A stretch of DNA of 64,000 bases from Bin80 sp965208025 (GTDB lineage: Bacteria > Bacteroidota > Rhodothermia > Rhodothermales > Bin80): NCBI GenBank assembly GCA_965208025.1, contig OZ242302.1, positions 3,100,001 through 3,164,000 of the forward strand, written 5' to 3'. Under the pieces are notes generated by a model. The model was given only the letters and a program-made list of their open reading frames with translations, was not told where the DNA came from and ran no database searches. Of this stretch, positions 36,301-43,726 are shown piece after piece. Position numbers and translations under genes: made by a program. The first letter of the stretch is position 1. Every line of letters starts with the position of its first letter.

Positions 36301-36888
36301 GAGTACGAAAAGCAGAATGAACGTCTTGAATTCATGATATCTCAGCAAGCCGATCTTGAAGAGGCAGAACAGACTTTGGTTAGCACAATCAATGAAATTA
36401 ACCGTACCGCATCAAAACAATTTCTTGAAACCTATACGCTCATTCAGGATAATTTTCAGGTCCTTTTTTGTGAGCTTTTTGGACAGAAAGCCAAATGTGA
36501 GCTAAGGTTAACGAACTCAACGGATCCGCTTGAGTCCCCAATTGCCGTGACCGCGAGACCCAGCGGAAAACGACCCGTTAGCATTGCTCAACTTTCCAGC
36601 GGGGAAAAGACACTGACCGCAATTGCTCTTTTGTTTGCGATCTATATGATCAAACCGAGCCCGTTCTGTTTCCTTGACGAGGTGGATGCTCCGCTGGACG
36701 ACACCAATGTAGATCACTTCATGCGGATCATTCGCCGGTTCTCAACAGATACACAGTTTGTTCTTGTGACCCACAACAAGCGGACGATGGAAATGGCAAA
36801 TCGTCTTTATGGAATCACAATGCAGGAGGAGGGAGTATCCAGTTTGGTGAGTGTGCGCTTTGATGAGGCGGTCGCCATGGGAATTTAG
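33355..36888 (+). CDS. smc: Chromosome segregation protein SMC
   Basis: SMC dimers with ScpA/ScpB compact and separate chromosomes. The sequence starts MYLKKLSIQGFKSF and has Walker A GPNGCGKSN at residues 31-39, the R-loop and Q-loop region after it, two long coiled coils (about 165-500 and 670-1010), a hinge near 500-660 (YGGCIVAETEQLA, KGRAYFIILEN), and the C-terminal head with the ABC signature LSSGEKTL and Walker B CFLDEVDAPLDD. The full length of 1177 aa and all ATPase motifs are intact. scpA and scpB are not in the window. Its last 4 bases overlap the convergent ridA gene. Confidence 0.97.
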   Translation: MYLKKLSIQGFKSFVSTTDLQFDPGITAIVGPNGCGKSNIVDALRWVIGEQRARVLRSDKMDSVIFNGTSQRRAVGLAEVQLTIANTRGVLPLEYSEVTLGRRLYRSGEAEYLLNGVTCRLRDITDLFTDTGMGAGAYSVIELKMIDQILSDNTQDRRRLFEEASGITRYKNRRTDALRKLDHMQSDLDRVRDLTDEISSQVRSLKRQATTAERYLRYKTELRTAQVDLLRLEYGRHETDENTLTEAMVRVSDQCSDLAAQVHNLEAQQEVFRTKLVGEQKRSQRNRQAFVEHEQRVIKLEGDLRLEKANQDAITEKLARIARELEAVDAELDELAQQQESTRRAHSIAVSEAVKTEKLRNEAADQRNQTRENLQASELELETLTATVNQLNQKKNDSQRQTDQLQSRILHLKEERDRLAEEIQFKEQENLDAIKSVEDAKLELKRTQTGLEHALAERQEAEAAHAALDLKIADAERIVQMEETNLAAKDAEVSILLDLISTYDFFPDAVRYLITEAGDMKVTPLTDLITCSAQHRAALTASLEPYGGCIVAETEQLAKEAAQRLRSEDKGRAYFIILENIPTIPIPEEQPQDALLAHISLRSETYQSVLQILLGDVILVESLDIAHSLLRKEGGSAYRYVTSEGEWVDGRGVLYAGGKEEGGMYSHLARRDSLRAAQEASSDLQAQLEKAKARRSSVQAEQQQLQLPELIERTRTAELEVSEADRAVQKFFQIHELGSNQESSLQQRQQQIAQEIVELESEAQPCGDQLSHIDEELDQVKEQVQSIDEEILSWKGKLDQVQNIYVTAQTSAVQAVANRERLESDLQRFEQGQHRLNSRATRHCQEQSALEEMQQNAAAKVKMMTERLKTERACRKELDEINAKDSSREHALRLELDQINQHVRNARQELQDARDEEANIRVKHSAVKARRNDVIMRAQEDFDVDLTSLPSPDQDEVLLKEQIQETERKLQAMGNVNALALEEYEKQNERLEFMISQQADLEEAEQTLVSTINEINRTASKQFLETYTLIQDNFQVLFCELFGQKAKCELRLTNSTDPLESPIAVTARPSGKRPVSIAQLSSGEKTLTAIALLFAIYMIKPSPFCFLDEVDAPLDDTNVDHFMRIIRRFSTDTQFVLVTHNKRTMEMANRLYGITMQEEGVSSLVSVRFDEAVAMGI

Positions 36889-37301
36889 GGTAGGACTGCA
36901 TCTGCCTCAATTTCCACCAATAGTTCTGGCTTGATGAGACCTGCCACTTCCACCATGGTTGCAGCAGGACGGATGGTTCCAAAAACTTCCTTATGCGCTC
37001 GTCCAACCGGATCTGCATGTTGATGGATATTGACCACATACATCCGGGTACGTACTACATCATTCACCGAGGCCCCCAGCTCATGTAGGGCTTTGGTGAT
37101 CATGGAGAGAATATGTTGAGTCTGGCGGTACGCATCGTTTACCCCAACGACATTCCCGTCCGAGTGCACAGCCGTAGTGCCAGCGACATAGATGTGATTC
37201 GCAACTCTCACCGCCCGAGCATACCCATAGGCTGATTCCCATTTGGAACCACTGGATGCCCAACGTGGATAGTTCATCTGGGATGCTTCCAGATAGTCCA
37301 T
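36885..37301 (-). CDS. RidA-family (YjgF/YER057c/UK114) protein, 138 aa
   Basis: RidA proteins hydrolyse reactive enamine/imine intermediates made by PLP enzymes. Conserved features are the VRVANHIYVAG start strand, DVVRTRMYVVN with the conserved Arg, RPAATMVEV and a C-terminal LLVEIEADAV with the conserved Glu. The family usually has about 125-130 residues; the ATG 8 codons inside (37277, MNYPRW) gives that length and may be the real start. The gene overlaps the end of smc by 4 bases tail to tail. It belongs to the YjgF superfamily, though not necessarily to the archetypal RidA subgroup. Confidence 0.88.
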   Translation of the reverse strand: MDYLEASQMNYPRWASSGSKWESAYGYARAVRVANHIYVAGTTAVHSDGNVVGVNDAYRQTQHILSMITKALHELGASVNDVVRTRMYVVNIHQHADPVGRAHKEVFGTIRPAATMVEVAGLIKPELLVEIEADAVLP

Positions 37302-37481
37302 GCTGACGCAGATTGAATGACGAGTGGAGAGTGGACTGATAAAGTTGAATCACTCTCGCAGAAGTTCAACCATTTAAACAGGAAATGCCACCACAGACCC
37401 ACGCGGACTGAGGCGGCACTTCCAAACTTCAAGCAAAGACGATGATCTAGGGGATGCCCAGATCAACTGTAAGAAATAGAA

Positions 37482-37760
37482 TTACTCTTCGGCTTCGTCG
37501 CCATGAGATTCAGACTCGTCCAAATGGGCTTCTTCCATATCCATGTGAGTTGTATCCGAATCATGTTCAGCAGAGGTGGTATCATGGTCCATATCACCAG
37601 CCGCATCATCATGCATTTCAGCTGCATCATCATGCATTGCACCTTCTTCTTGAATTTCGTCGGAGGCGGAACCGTCGTCCATGGAGGACTCGGTTGTGTT
37701 GCCACCACAGGCAGCGATCAGAAGTGCGAGGGTAAGAAAAAATATATGAGAAAATTTCAT
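37482..37760 (-). CDS. Small acidic His/Asp/Met-rich lipoprotein, 92 aa
   Basis: A short signal peptide ends in a good lipobox, LIAACGG (Cys18). The mature ~75 residues are almost only Asp, Glu, His, Met, Ser, Thr and Ala, with repeats such as MHDDAAE, MHDDAAG and DMDHDTT. No fold is expected, but the density of His, Met and Asp suggests metal binding at the membrane surface (Cu, Ni, Zn or Ca), by inference only. It is a single gene with a long upstream region carrying a perfect dyad at 37828-37852. It could also be a simple low-complexity surface linker. Confidence 0.7.
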   Translation of the reverse strand: MKFSHIFFLTLALLIAACGGNTTESSMDDGSASDEIQEEGAMHDDAAEMHDDAAGDMDHDTTSAEHDSDTTHMDMEEAHLDESESHGDEAEE

Positions 37761-38396
37761 TGTTATTCCAGTTATTGGAGTGTGTTTGATAATTTCAGGG
37801 GAAATATACGGTCTAAATCCGATTTGCGCACGATCTGAGCATCAGATCGTGCACATAATATAGTAACAATTACGGAAATTTAAGCATTATTCCAAAAATA
37901 ATCAGAATTTGACCGCTTTACGGTAAGGATGGATGCCTCATCAAACTGTAACGCTCAGCCACAATTAAAAGGCATAAATAAGGAATTCGTGGTCATTGGC
38001 AAGTAAATATACAGAGGACTGAGATGAAAACCAAGTTCTCAACGGAGTGTTATTGATTGTTCAGAATTCGTTCTTTGGAACATTAACTACTCGTGTAACG
38101 CTTGGATGATTGAAGAGTTGTCATGAAAAAGAATTATAGTTGAAAGGGACTCACCATCCCCAAGGTTGACGCAGTTTATCTGAATGAGAATCGCTGATGC
38201 CGGATCTTGTACATCCTTTGAACTTTAACGGTTCAAGGATGAGGATGCGATGTGAATCATTGTATGGGGCTGGAACAGTAGAAGCACTGCTCATGATCCC
38301 AGAAATTATGACGTTAAGAGATTTGAATCAGGTGGAATACCTTTAATCCGAATCCCGATACTATTTTGAATCAATTTCTGAATTGGAGGGTGAAGA
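37761..38396. other. Intergenic, 636 bp
   Basis: It contains the dyad upstream of the acidic lipoprotein and otherwise AT-rich sequence without a recognisable gene, RNA or repeat. Confidence 0.4.
37828..37852. promoter_or_regulatory. Perfect 11-bp dyad upstream of the acidic lipoprotein gene
   Basis: GCACGATCTGA and TCAGATCGTGC flank a 3-base centre GCA. It lies 68 bases before the start of the - strand lipoprotein gene. With no T-run on either side it is more likely an operator or an RNA hairpin than a terminator. The regulator is unknown; a metal sensor would fit the gene but is a guess. Confidence 0.5.
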
Positions 38397-39614
38397 TTAT
38401 TCGTGACGCAAAGCTTCAATCGGGTTGAGTGCAGCAGCTTTGCGTGCGGGGTAAAAGCCGAAGAAGATACCAACCCCGCCAGAGAACGCCAGTGCAATCA
38501 TGATTGTGGTGGGGGAGGTCAAGGTGTTCCATCCTGTCACTTGGCTTAATATGCTTGAACCTGCAAAGCCAATCAGTACTCCTATGATCCCACCAACGAT
38601 ACTCATTACGATACTCTCAACAAGAAATTGTGTCAACACATCGCGACCTCGAGCGCCGATTGCCATGCGAATTCCAATTTCACGAGTACGTTCAGTGACA
38701 GAAACCAACATAATGTTCATGATCCCGATCCCGCCAACTAACAGTGAAATTGAAGCAATAGCAGCAAGGAGTAGGGTCATGACCTCGGTTGTGCCTTGTT
38801 CAGCAGCAGCGAGATCGTTTTGATTCCGTACGGTGAAATCATCTGGCGCGAAGCGGGCAAGCCCATGAGATTCCCGCATGATGGCGCGAATTTCTTCTTG
38901 CGCTGCTGGAATGTCACGTGATGAAGGAGTACTGGCAAGAATCTGAAAAATGCGACTCCAACCGCTGAGCCGAGTTTGGACGGTGGTATAGGGAGCAAAA
39001 ATAATATCATCTTGATCAGTACCACTGGCAGTCTGCCCCTTGGGCTCCAGAACGCCTATGATCAGTGCAGGAACCCTCCCAACCTGAATCGTAATACCGA
39101 CAGGATCCTCATTAGGGAAGAGATTTTCTGCAACCGTATGACCTAAGACAACCACGCGACGTAACTGACGCTGTTCACTTTGATCAAAGAATCGACCATA
39201 CTTGAGATTCCAGTCTCGAATGATCTGGTAGTCCGTAGAGACGCCATTAATCGTGGTTCGCCAATTTCCAGTCCCTCCAATCAGTTGCGTTCGGCTGAAA
39301 ACGACCGGCGAAACGGCAGAGACAATCAGACTTTCTCGTTTAATCTTTTCGGCATCTTTGATGGTGAGGCGATTATAGCTTTGCGCACCTCGGCTGACCC
39401 CACCCTGTTGGCTGGCTCCAGGGGTAATCACAATCATGTTCGTTCCCAGCGTATTGATTTGCTCTTGAATTTGAGACTGTGCTCCTTGACCGATTGCAAC
39501 CATTACGATGACGGCGCCAACACCGATGACAATGCCGAGCATAGTCAGCAGGGTTCGCATTTTGTTCTTCAAAATACTGTGCGAGGCTACCTTGATGAGT
39601 GTAGAAGCTTTCAT
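38397..39614 (-). CDS. MacB-type ABC transporter permease, 405 aa
   Basis: The ATG at 39614 (MKASTLIKVASHSIL) is preferred over the TTG four codons earlier, which would overlap the ATPase gene. A first membrane helix (MRTLLTMLGIVIGVGAVIVMVAIGQG) is followed by a large periplasmic domain of the MacB_PCD type (about residues 45-265) and three C-terminal helices of the FtsX/MacB permease domain (LLLAAIASISLLVGGIGIMNIMLV and after, with RTREIGIRMAIGA between). It should form the inner-membrane part of a MacA-MacB-TolC type efflux or lipoprotein/siderophore export pump. It is the last gene of an operon of six, 8 bases after the ATPase gene. No TolC gene is in the window. Confidence 0.92.
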   Translation of the reverse strand: MKASTLIKVASHSILKNKMRTLLTMLGIVIGVGAVIVMVAIGQGAQSQIQEQINTLGTNMIVITPGASQQGGVSRGAQSYNRLTIKDAEKIKRESLIVSAVSPVVFSRTQLIGGTGNWRTTINGVSTDYQIIRDWNLKYGRFFDQSEQRQLRRVVVLGHTVAENLFPNEDPVGITIQVGRVPALIIGVLEPKGQTASGTDQDDIIFAPYTTVQTRLSGWSRIFQILASTPSSRDIPAAQEEIRAIMRESHGLARFAPDDFTVRNQNDLAAAEQGTTEVMTLLLAAIASISLLVGGIGIMNIMLVSVTERTREIGIRMAIGARGRDVLTQFLVESIVMSIVGGIIGVLIGFAGSSILSQVTGWNTLTSPTTIMIALAFSGGVGIFFGFYPARKAAALNPIEALRHE

Positions 39615-39622
39615 GAAAAGGA

Positions 39623-40381
39623 TCAATTGGTGGAGAGGGCAGAAGGGGCTTCAGAGTCTGGAACCATCATATGATTTGCCTCAAATGGTTGGATTGGATC
39701 GTCTCGGATGATCTGACCATCACGGAGTTCAATGATGCGTTGAGTGCAGTTGGCCACATCAGATTCGTGAGTAATCAATAGAATCGTCATGCCCTGATGG
39801 TGAAGTTCCTGGAAGAGGGTCAGAACTTCAACAGAAGTTTGACTGTCAAGATTGCCTGTCGGTTCATCGGCTAACAAGATTGATGGATTGGTTACCAATG
39901 CCCTTGCAATGGCGACCCGTTGCTGTTGTCCACCAGAGAGTTCATTCGGCTCATGATCCATTCGGTCCCCAAGCCCAACACGCTCCAGTGCCATTACAGC
40001 AGTCTTCTGGACATCAATCTTGCGTCGTGATCGGTCGTAGAGCAGGGGCAACTCAACATTTTCAAGTGCAGTTGTTCGTGGAAGCAAATTAAAGCCCTGA
40101 AAGACAAATCCAATTTTACGATTACGAATATCTGCGAGCTGGTTACGAGATAACTGTTCCACATGGACACCATCAAGATAATAGGTGCCAGAGGTTGGAT
40201 AGTCCAAGCATCCAATAATATTGATCAGGGTAGATTTTCCCGATCCGGAGGCCCCAACGATTGCTATCATTTCCCCCCGCCGAACAGTGAAGTCAACTCC
40301 GCGGAGCGCATGTACCTCAGTCTTTCCCATGGTATAGACCTTGGTCAACTGTTGGGTACGCATGACCAGTTCATCTGCCAT
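39623..40381 (-). CDS. MacB-type ABC transporter ATP-binding protein, 252 aa
   Basis: It powers the MacB permease encoded next to it. Motifs: Walker A GASGSGKST at residues 43-51, Q-loop GFVFQGFNLLP, signature LSGGQQQRVAIARAL at 148-162, Walker B ILLADEPTGNLD at 168-179, and the H-loop ITHESDVA. In E. coli MacB the ATPase and permease are fused; here they are separate genes, as in LolD/LolE and many FCB operons. The start is a clear ATG and the MacA-like gene ends 5 bases upstream, so the genes are coupled. Confidence 0.94.
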   Translation of the reverse strand: MADELVMRTQQLTKVYTMGKTEVHALRGVDFTVRRGEMIAIVGASGSGKSTLINIIGCLDYPTSGTYYLDGVHVEQLSRNQLADIRNRKIGFVFQGFNLLPRTTALENVELPLLYDRSRRKIDVQKTAVMALERVGLGDRMDHEPNELSGGQQQRVAIARALVTNPSILLADEPTGNLDSQTSVEVLTLFQELHHQGMTILLITHESDVANCTQRIIELRDGQIIRDDPIQPFEANHMMVPDSEAPSALSTN

Positions 40382-40386
40382 GTGGA

Positions 40387-41688
40387 TTAAAACCCTCCAG
40401 GCCGAAAACGCCGCTGAGACCGTTGAAATGGATTATTTGATCCTTCACTCTCCTGTTGCATCACGCCAGCGATGATCTGCATCCCTGCAGCTAAACCAGT
40501 TCCAGACACTTGAGTCATCTGGCCATCGGTAATTCCAGTTTGAACAGGAGTACGCATGAGTTCACCAGCTTCATCAACGTACCAAAGAAAAGTCATATCA
40601 TTCCTGCCTCCACCAAAGTTGCCATTCCTGCCCCCCTGCGAAGCCCCACTTGACCAGTTACCTGCGTTACCATTTCGGGGGGCGGTGGCAGATGAACGAT
40701 CTGTAGGGGCACCATTGGTGGAGGAATTCTCACCAGATCCTGCTCCATCCACTTGGCGATCACGAATCAACGCAGACATCTGGGGAGTTGCCCGAAATCG
40801 AAGTGCGGGATTGGGAAGTTTAAGGATATCTTCCGCAGAGTCAATCAAAAAATCAACTGTGGCAGTCATCCCAGGCAATAGGCGTCCATCAGGATTCTGA
40901 ACATCTACGACCACAGTGTAATTCACGACATTTTCCTCAACCGTTGATTGCAGACGAACCTGTCGTACGGTACCATTGAAAATTTCCTCTGGATATGCCT
41001 GCACAGTAAAGCGGGCAAATTGGCCATTCACGATTTTTCCAATATCACTTTCGTCAACCGAGGCAAGAATTTCCATACGAGAGAGGTCATCCGCAATGAG
41101 GAAAAGTTGCGGAGCTGAGAAACTTGCGGCAACGGTTTGTCCAACATCAACATTTCGTTCAATGACCGTTCCAGAAATTGGGGCTATAATCGTGGCATAG
41201 CTCAAATTTTGCCGGGCACGATCTAGGCTGATTTCGGCGCTCTTGGTCGCAGCTTTGGCGATGTCAAGGTCATATTGTGCTCGTAAATAGTCCACCTCGG
41301 TCACAAATTGTTGAGAGTAGAGGGGCGCTAACCGTTCAAGCTCACGTTCAGCTTGGCGTAGCTGGGCTTGATTGCGCTCCAAGGTTGATTCAGCATCTAG
41401 TACCGCACTTGACAAGAGCGTGGTATCAATACGAGCAATGACCTGTCCAGCACGAACGCGGTCATTAAAGTCAACATATATACTGGAAATGATCCCAGAA
41501 ACCTGGGTCCCGACCTGCACCGTTGTAACCGCATCTAATGCACCTGTGCTTGCAACAACCGCTTCAAGGTCACCTTCTTCAAGAGTAACGAACCTGTAGA
41601 GACGAACAGGCTCGGCGGATCCTCGGCTCAGATACCATAGAGAAGCGCCAGTGATTAGCACAACAGCAGCAATGATGATGTATCTCAT
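40387..41688 (-). CDS. MacA-like periplasmic adaptor (HlyD/RND membrane fusion family), 433 aa
   Basis: An N-terminal membrane anchor (IIIAAVVLITGASLWYL) precedes the biotinyl-lipoyl half GTQVSGIISSIYVDFNDRV, an alpha-hairpin (about residues 95-165, rich in Glu, Arg and Gln), the second lipoyl half TIIAPISGTVIERNVDVGQTV, and a beta-barrel domain. A Gly/Asn/Ser-rich linker at about residues 318-360 (NAGNWSSGASQGG, NGNFGGGRND) interrupts the C-terminal membrane-proximal domain and is unusual. It should link the MacB pump to an outer-membrane channel. It sits between the CpxP-like gene and the ATPase gene. Confidence 0.92.
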   Translation of the reverse strand: MRYIIIAAVVLITGASLWYLSRGSAEPVRLYRFVTLEEGDLEAVVASTGALDAVTTVQVGTQVSGIISSIYVDFNDRVRAGQVIARIDTTLLSSAVLDAESTLERNQAQLRQAERELERLAPLYSQQFVTEVDYLRAQYDLDIAKAATKSAEISLDRARQNLSYATIIAPISGTVIERNVDVGQTVAASFSAPQLFLIADDLSRMEILASVDESDIGKIVNGQFARFTVQAYPEEIFNGTVRQVRLQSTVEENVVNYTVVVDVQNPDGRLLPGMTATVDFLIDSAEDILKLPNPALRFRATPQMSALIRDRQVDGAGSGENSSTNGAPTDRSSATAPRNGNAGNWSSGASQGGRNGNFGGGRNDMTFLWYVDEAGELMRTPVQTGITDGQMTQVSGTGLAAGMQIIAGVMQQESEGSNNPFQRSQRRFRPGGF

Positions 41689-41711
41689 TCAATCAAGTTG
41701 TTAGGAGAAGA

Positions 41712-42137
41712 TTAGCCTGATGAATCTTTACTTCGTTCGCGTCGTCCTGAACGTCGTGCGGTTCGGTGATGATGACGCTTGGTTCTTTCACGGCTTAGCC
41801 AAGCCTCGAGTCGTTGCATTTGGTCTGGTTCAAGTATCTGTTCCAGATCGCTTAGCAAGAGTTGGCGGTGAACAGCAAGGCTATCCATCATGCGTCTTCG
41901 CTGCAACATGAAGGTCTGTTCAGCACGAACCAGAATGGCATTAATTGCTTGGCGCTGGGCATCGTCTTCAATTTCAATGACTCGCTCAATATGCCGAACA
42001 AGACCGCCAGGTCTTCGGGTTTCATATACTTCCACATTGCGACGATGTTGCCAAGCACTTGTCCCAAGGCTACCGATCAGCACACCCGCTGCCAATGTAC
42101 ATACAAGGATTAAAATTGATTTGGTATGTGGACTCAT
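41712..42137 (-). CDS. CpxP/Spy-like periplasmic sensor or chaperone, 141 aa
   Basis: One N-terminal membrane helix or signal anchor (ILILVCTLAAGVLIGSLGTSAW) is followed by a helical domain with RHIERVIEIEDDAQRQAINAIL and SLAVHRQLLLSDLEQILEPDQMQRLEAWL, which fits the LTxxQ/heavy-metal-sensor (periplasmic heavy metal sensor, Spy/CpxP-like) pattern. The C-terminus is very basic and His-rich (KRHHHRTARRSGRRERSK). It overlaps the anti-sigma-like gene by 4 bases (ATGA), showing translational coupling. Within a sigma factor-efflux operon it probably senses or buffers envelope stress, by inference. Confidence 0.7.
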   Translation of the reverse strand: MSPHTKSILILVCTLAAGVLIGSLGTSAWQHRRNVEVYETRRPGGLVRHIERVIEIEDDAQRQAINAILVRAEQTFMLQRRRMMDSLAVHRQLLLSDLEQILEPDQMQRLEAWLSRERTKRHHHRTARRSGRRERSKDSSG

Positions 42138-42496
42138 GGGATTGCTGGTAAAAATTCATTTAGGTCAGAGGCATATGTAGTGCTAAGCGTAAACGGCTGT
42201 AAACCAAACACAATTTCGGTTGGCGTTGGGAGTACCTCATAGCTACGACTGAGAACGGTACTATAGGAAATAAATCCAAGGATCAGCAAAGTACTTGCCA
42301 GGATTACAGGTCTAAAGCCCCACATAAGGCTCTGAAAAAACTCTTCGTAAGGATGATGCCTGGATTGAATCTGGCGCATGATTCGATCTGGTAGGAAAGG
42401 TTTCATACTGGATTCAACGCCGATTTCAGCAGCTTCACGGAGCAAAGTGCGGAGACGTTGCTCATCTGCGGGAGTCATGGAAGTCTTCTTTCGCAT
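42134..42496 (-). CDS. Single-pass membrane protein, likely anti-sigma factor, 120 aa
   Basis: The N-terminal ~75 residues are cytoplasmic-looking and helical (DEQRLRTLLREAAEIG, LPDRIMRQIQ), followed by one membrane helix (ILASTLLILGFISYSTVL) and a short outer tail of about 35 residues. This layout, its place 2 bases after an ECF sigma gene and its overlap with the next gene fit an anti-sigma factor, although no HxxxCxxC zinc motif is present. Cognate control of the upstream sigma factor is inference from position. Confidence 0.6.
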   Translation of the reverse strand: MRKKTSMTPADEQRLRTLLREAAEIGVESSMKPFLPDRIMRQIQSRHHPYEEFFQSLMWGFRPVILASTLLILGFISYSTVLSRSYEVLPTPTEIVFGLQPFTLSTTYASDLNEFLPAIP

Positions 42497-42498
42497 GT

Positions 42499-43143
42499 CT
42501 AACGAATTTCTTGTTCAAGGATTGGTCCTAAAATATCTCTGAGACGGGTAATTGCTCGACTGAGTCTTGAGAGCACAGTTCCCTGCGCAATCCCAAGGAT
42601 CTCCGCCGTATCGGAAGTCGAATATCCATCAACCAGTCTCAGCACTACTACGCTCCTGTGATGGGGTTTGAGTTGATTCATGGCAAGATTAATCAAATTT
42701 GCACGGTCAAAGCGCTCAGATTGAGAGATATCGGTGGACGGATCTGGCAGGTTCACCATCGGATCATCCCGGCTGATGAATCGGGAGCGCATCCGTTTAC
42801 GCCGCCGCAGAGCGTCAAGCGACGTATTGATTGCAATGCGTGTGAGATAGGTCTTGCAAGACGCATCTCCACGAAATCGTCCCATCGTTCGATAGAAACG
42901 GATGAATACCTCTTGAACGACATCATCAATTTCGGGCCCGGCACCGAGCATTCCCGAGACCGTGAGGGAGACAGACTGATGGTGGCGTTCAAGCAATTGA
43001 CGGAAAGCATTTTGATCTCCATTTCTTGCATGGTCAAGCAAACTGTCATCTGAGATTGAATTTGCCACTTTTCCGAGTCTGGCGATTGACTTTAATGGTT
43101 GATTACGTTCAGGAATGATCCCGATCCATGGAGAGTAGATCAT
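42499..43143 (-). CDS. ECF-type RNA polymerase sigma factor, 214 aa
   Basis: Region 2 is seen as SLLDHARNGDQNAFRQLLERHHQ and DVVQEVFIRFYRTMGRFRGDASCKTYLTRIAINTSLD; region 4 as LKPHHRSVVVLRLVDGYSTSDTAEILGIAQGTVLSRLSRAI, which is the helix-turn-helix that reads the -35 element. The linker is longer than in minimal ECF factors. The ATG at 43143 is used; an upstream GTG at 43146 is next to it, and the conserved part starts only about 28 residues later, so a shorter protein is possible. It heads the operon sigma - anti-sigma-like - CpxP-like - MacA - MacB ATPase - permease, which it probably activates together with itself. Confidence 0.93.
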   Translation of the reverse strand: MIYSPWIGIIPERNQPLKSIARLGKVANSISDDSLLDHARNGDQNAFRQLLERHHQSVSLTVSGMLGAGPEIDDVVQEVFIRFYRTMGRFRGDASCKTYLTRIAINTSLDALRRRKRMRSRFISRDDPMVNLPDPSTDISQSERFDRANLINLAMNQLKPHHRSVVVLRLVDGYSTSDTAEILGIAQGTVLSRLSRAITRLRDILGPILEQEIR

Positions 43144-43146
43144 CAC

Positions 43147-43726
43147 GGATACTCGCGGATAAATGAGCCAGACTCATCCAGACGATTGAAGGGGTCCTGT
43201 TGCGATTTTCTTCGCGGGTAGATTCGGAATGGAAACAATCAATCATGGTTGAGGGGAGAGAATTCAGACGGTGTGATTTCCATCTGGCGATTCTCACAGT
43301 TGAGTGGTCGGAATGGACGAATCAGAGGGATAGTTTGACCAAGTTTCCGATGGAAGTGCCAAAAACGATTCACTCTGTGTAAAGGCATCGGAAACTCTCC
43401 CAACATGATTTTCGGTGAACATGAGTTTGATGTCAAGCCCCCGTTCGTCCCACGATCAAATTCAATGGAATTGTATATCGGATCAATGAACTTCGTGGAG
43501 TAATGCTACTCGGAACTATGATGATTCCCCACATTCAGACCATCATCATCAAATGCACCAATTGGAACGATGGAATAGTATGGACAGAATCTATTACTAC
43601 AGACGTTCCACCGATCAGTAATATTCCATCATTCTATGAAACAGGATTCTAGTTTGATAATATTACAGTTGATCTAGAATGTTGTTGTAATTTTCGCAGA
43701 ATCAACTAATCAAAGTTCAATTAATC
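43147..43726. other. Intergenic between divergent operons, 580 bp
   Basis: It should contain the sigma-operon promoter and the pfk promoter. An open + strand stretch at about 43432-43656 reads protein-like text (GIVYRINELRGVMLLG) but has no start codon, ribosome site or known motif; it is not called. Confidence 0.4.

Noticed and set aside
43432..43656. Open + strand stretch before pfk
   Set aside because: No start codon at its beginning and no recognised motif.
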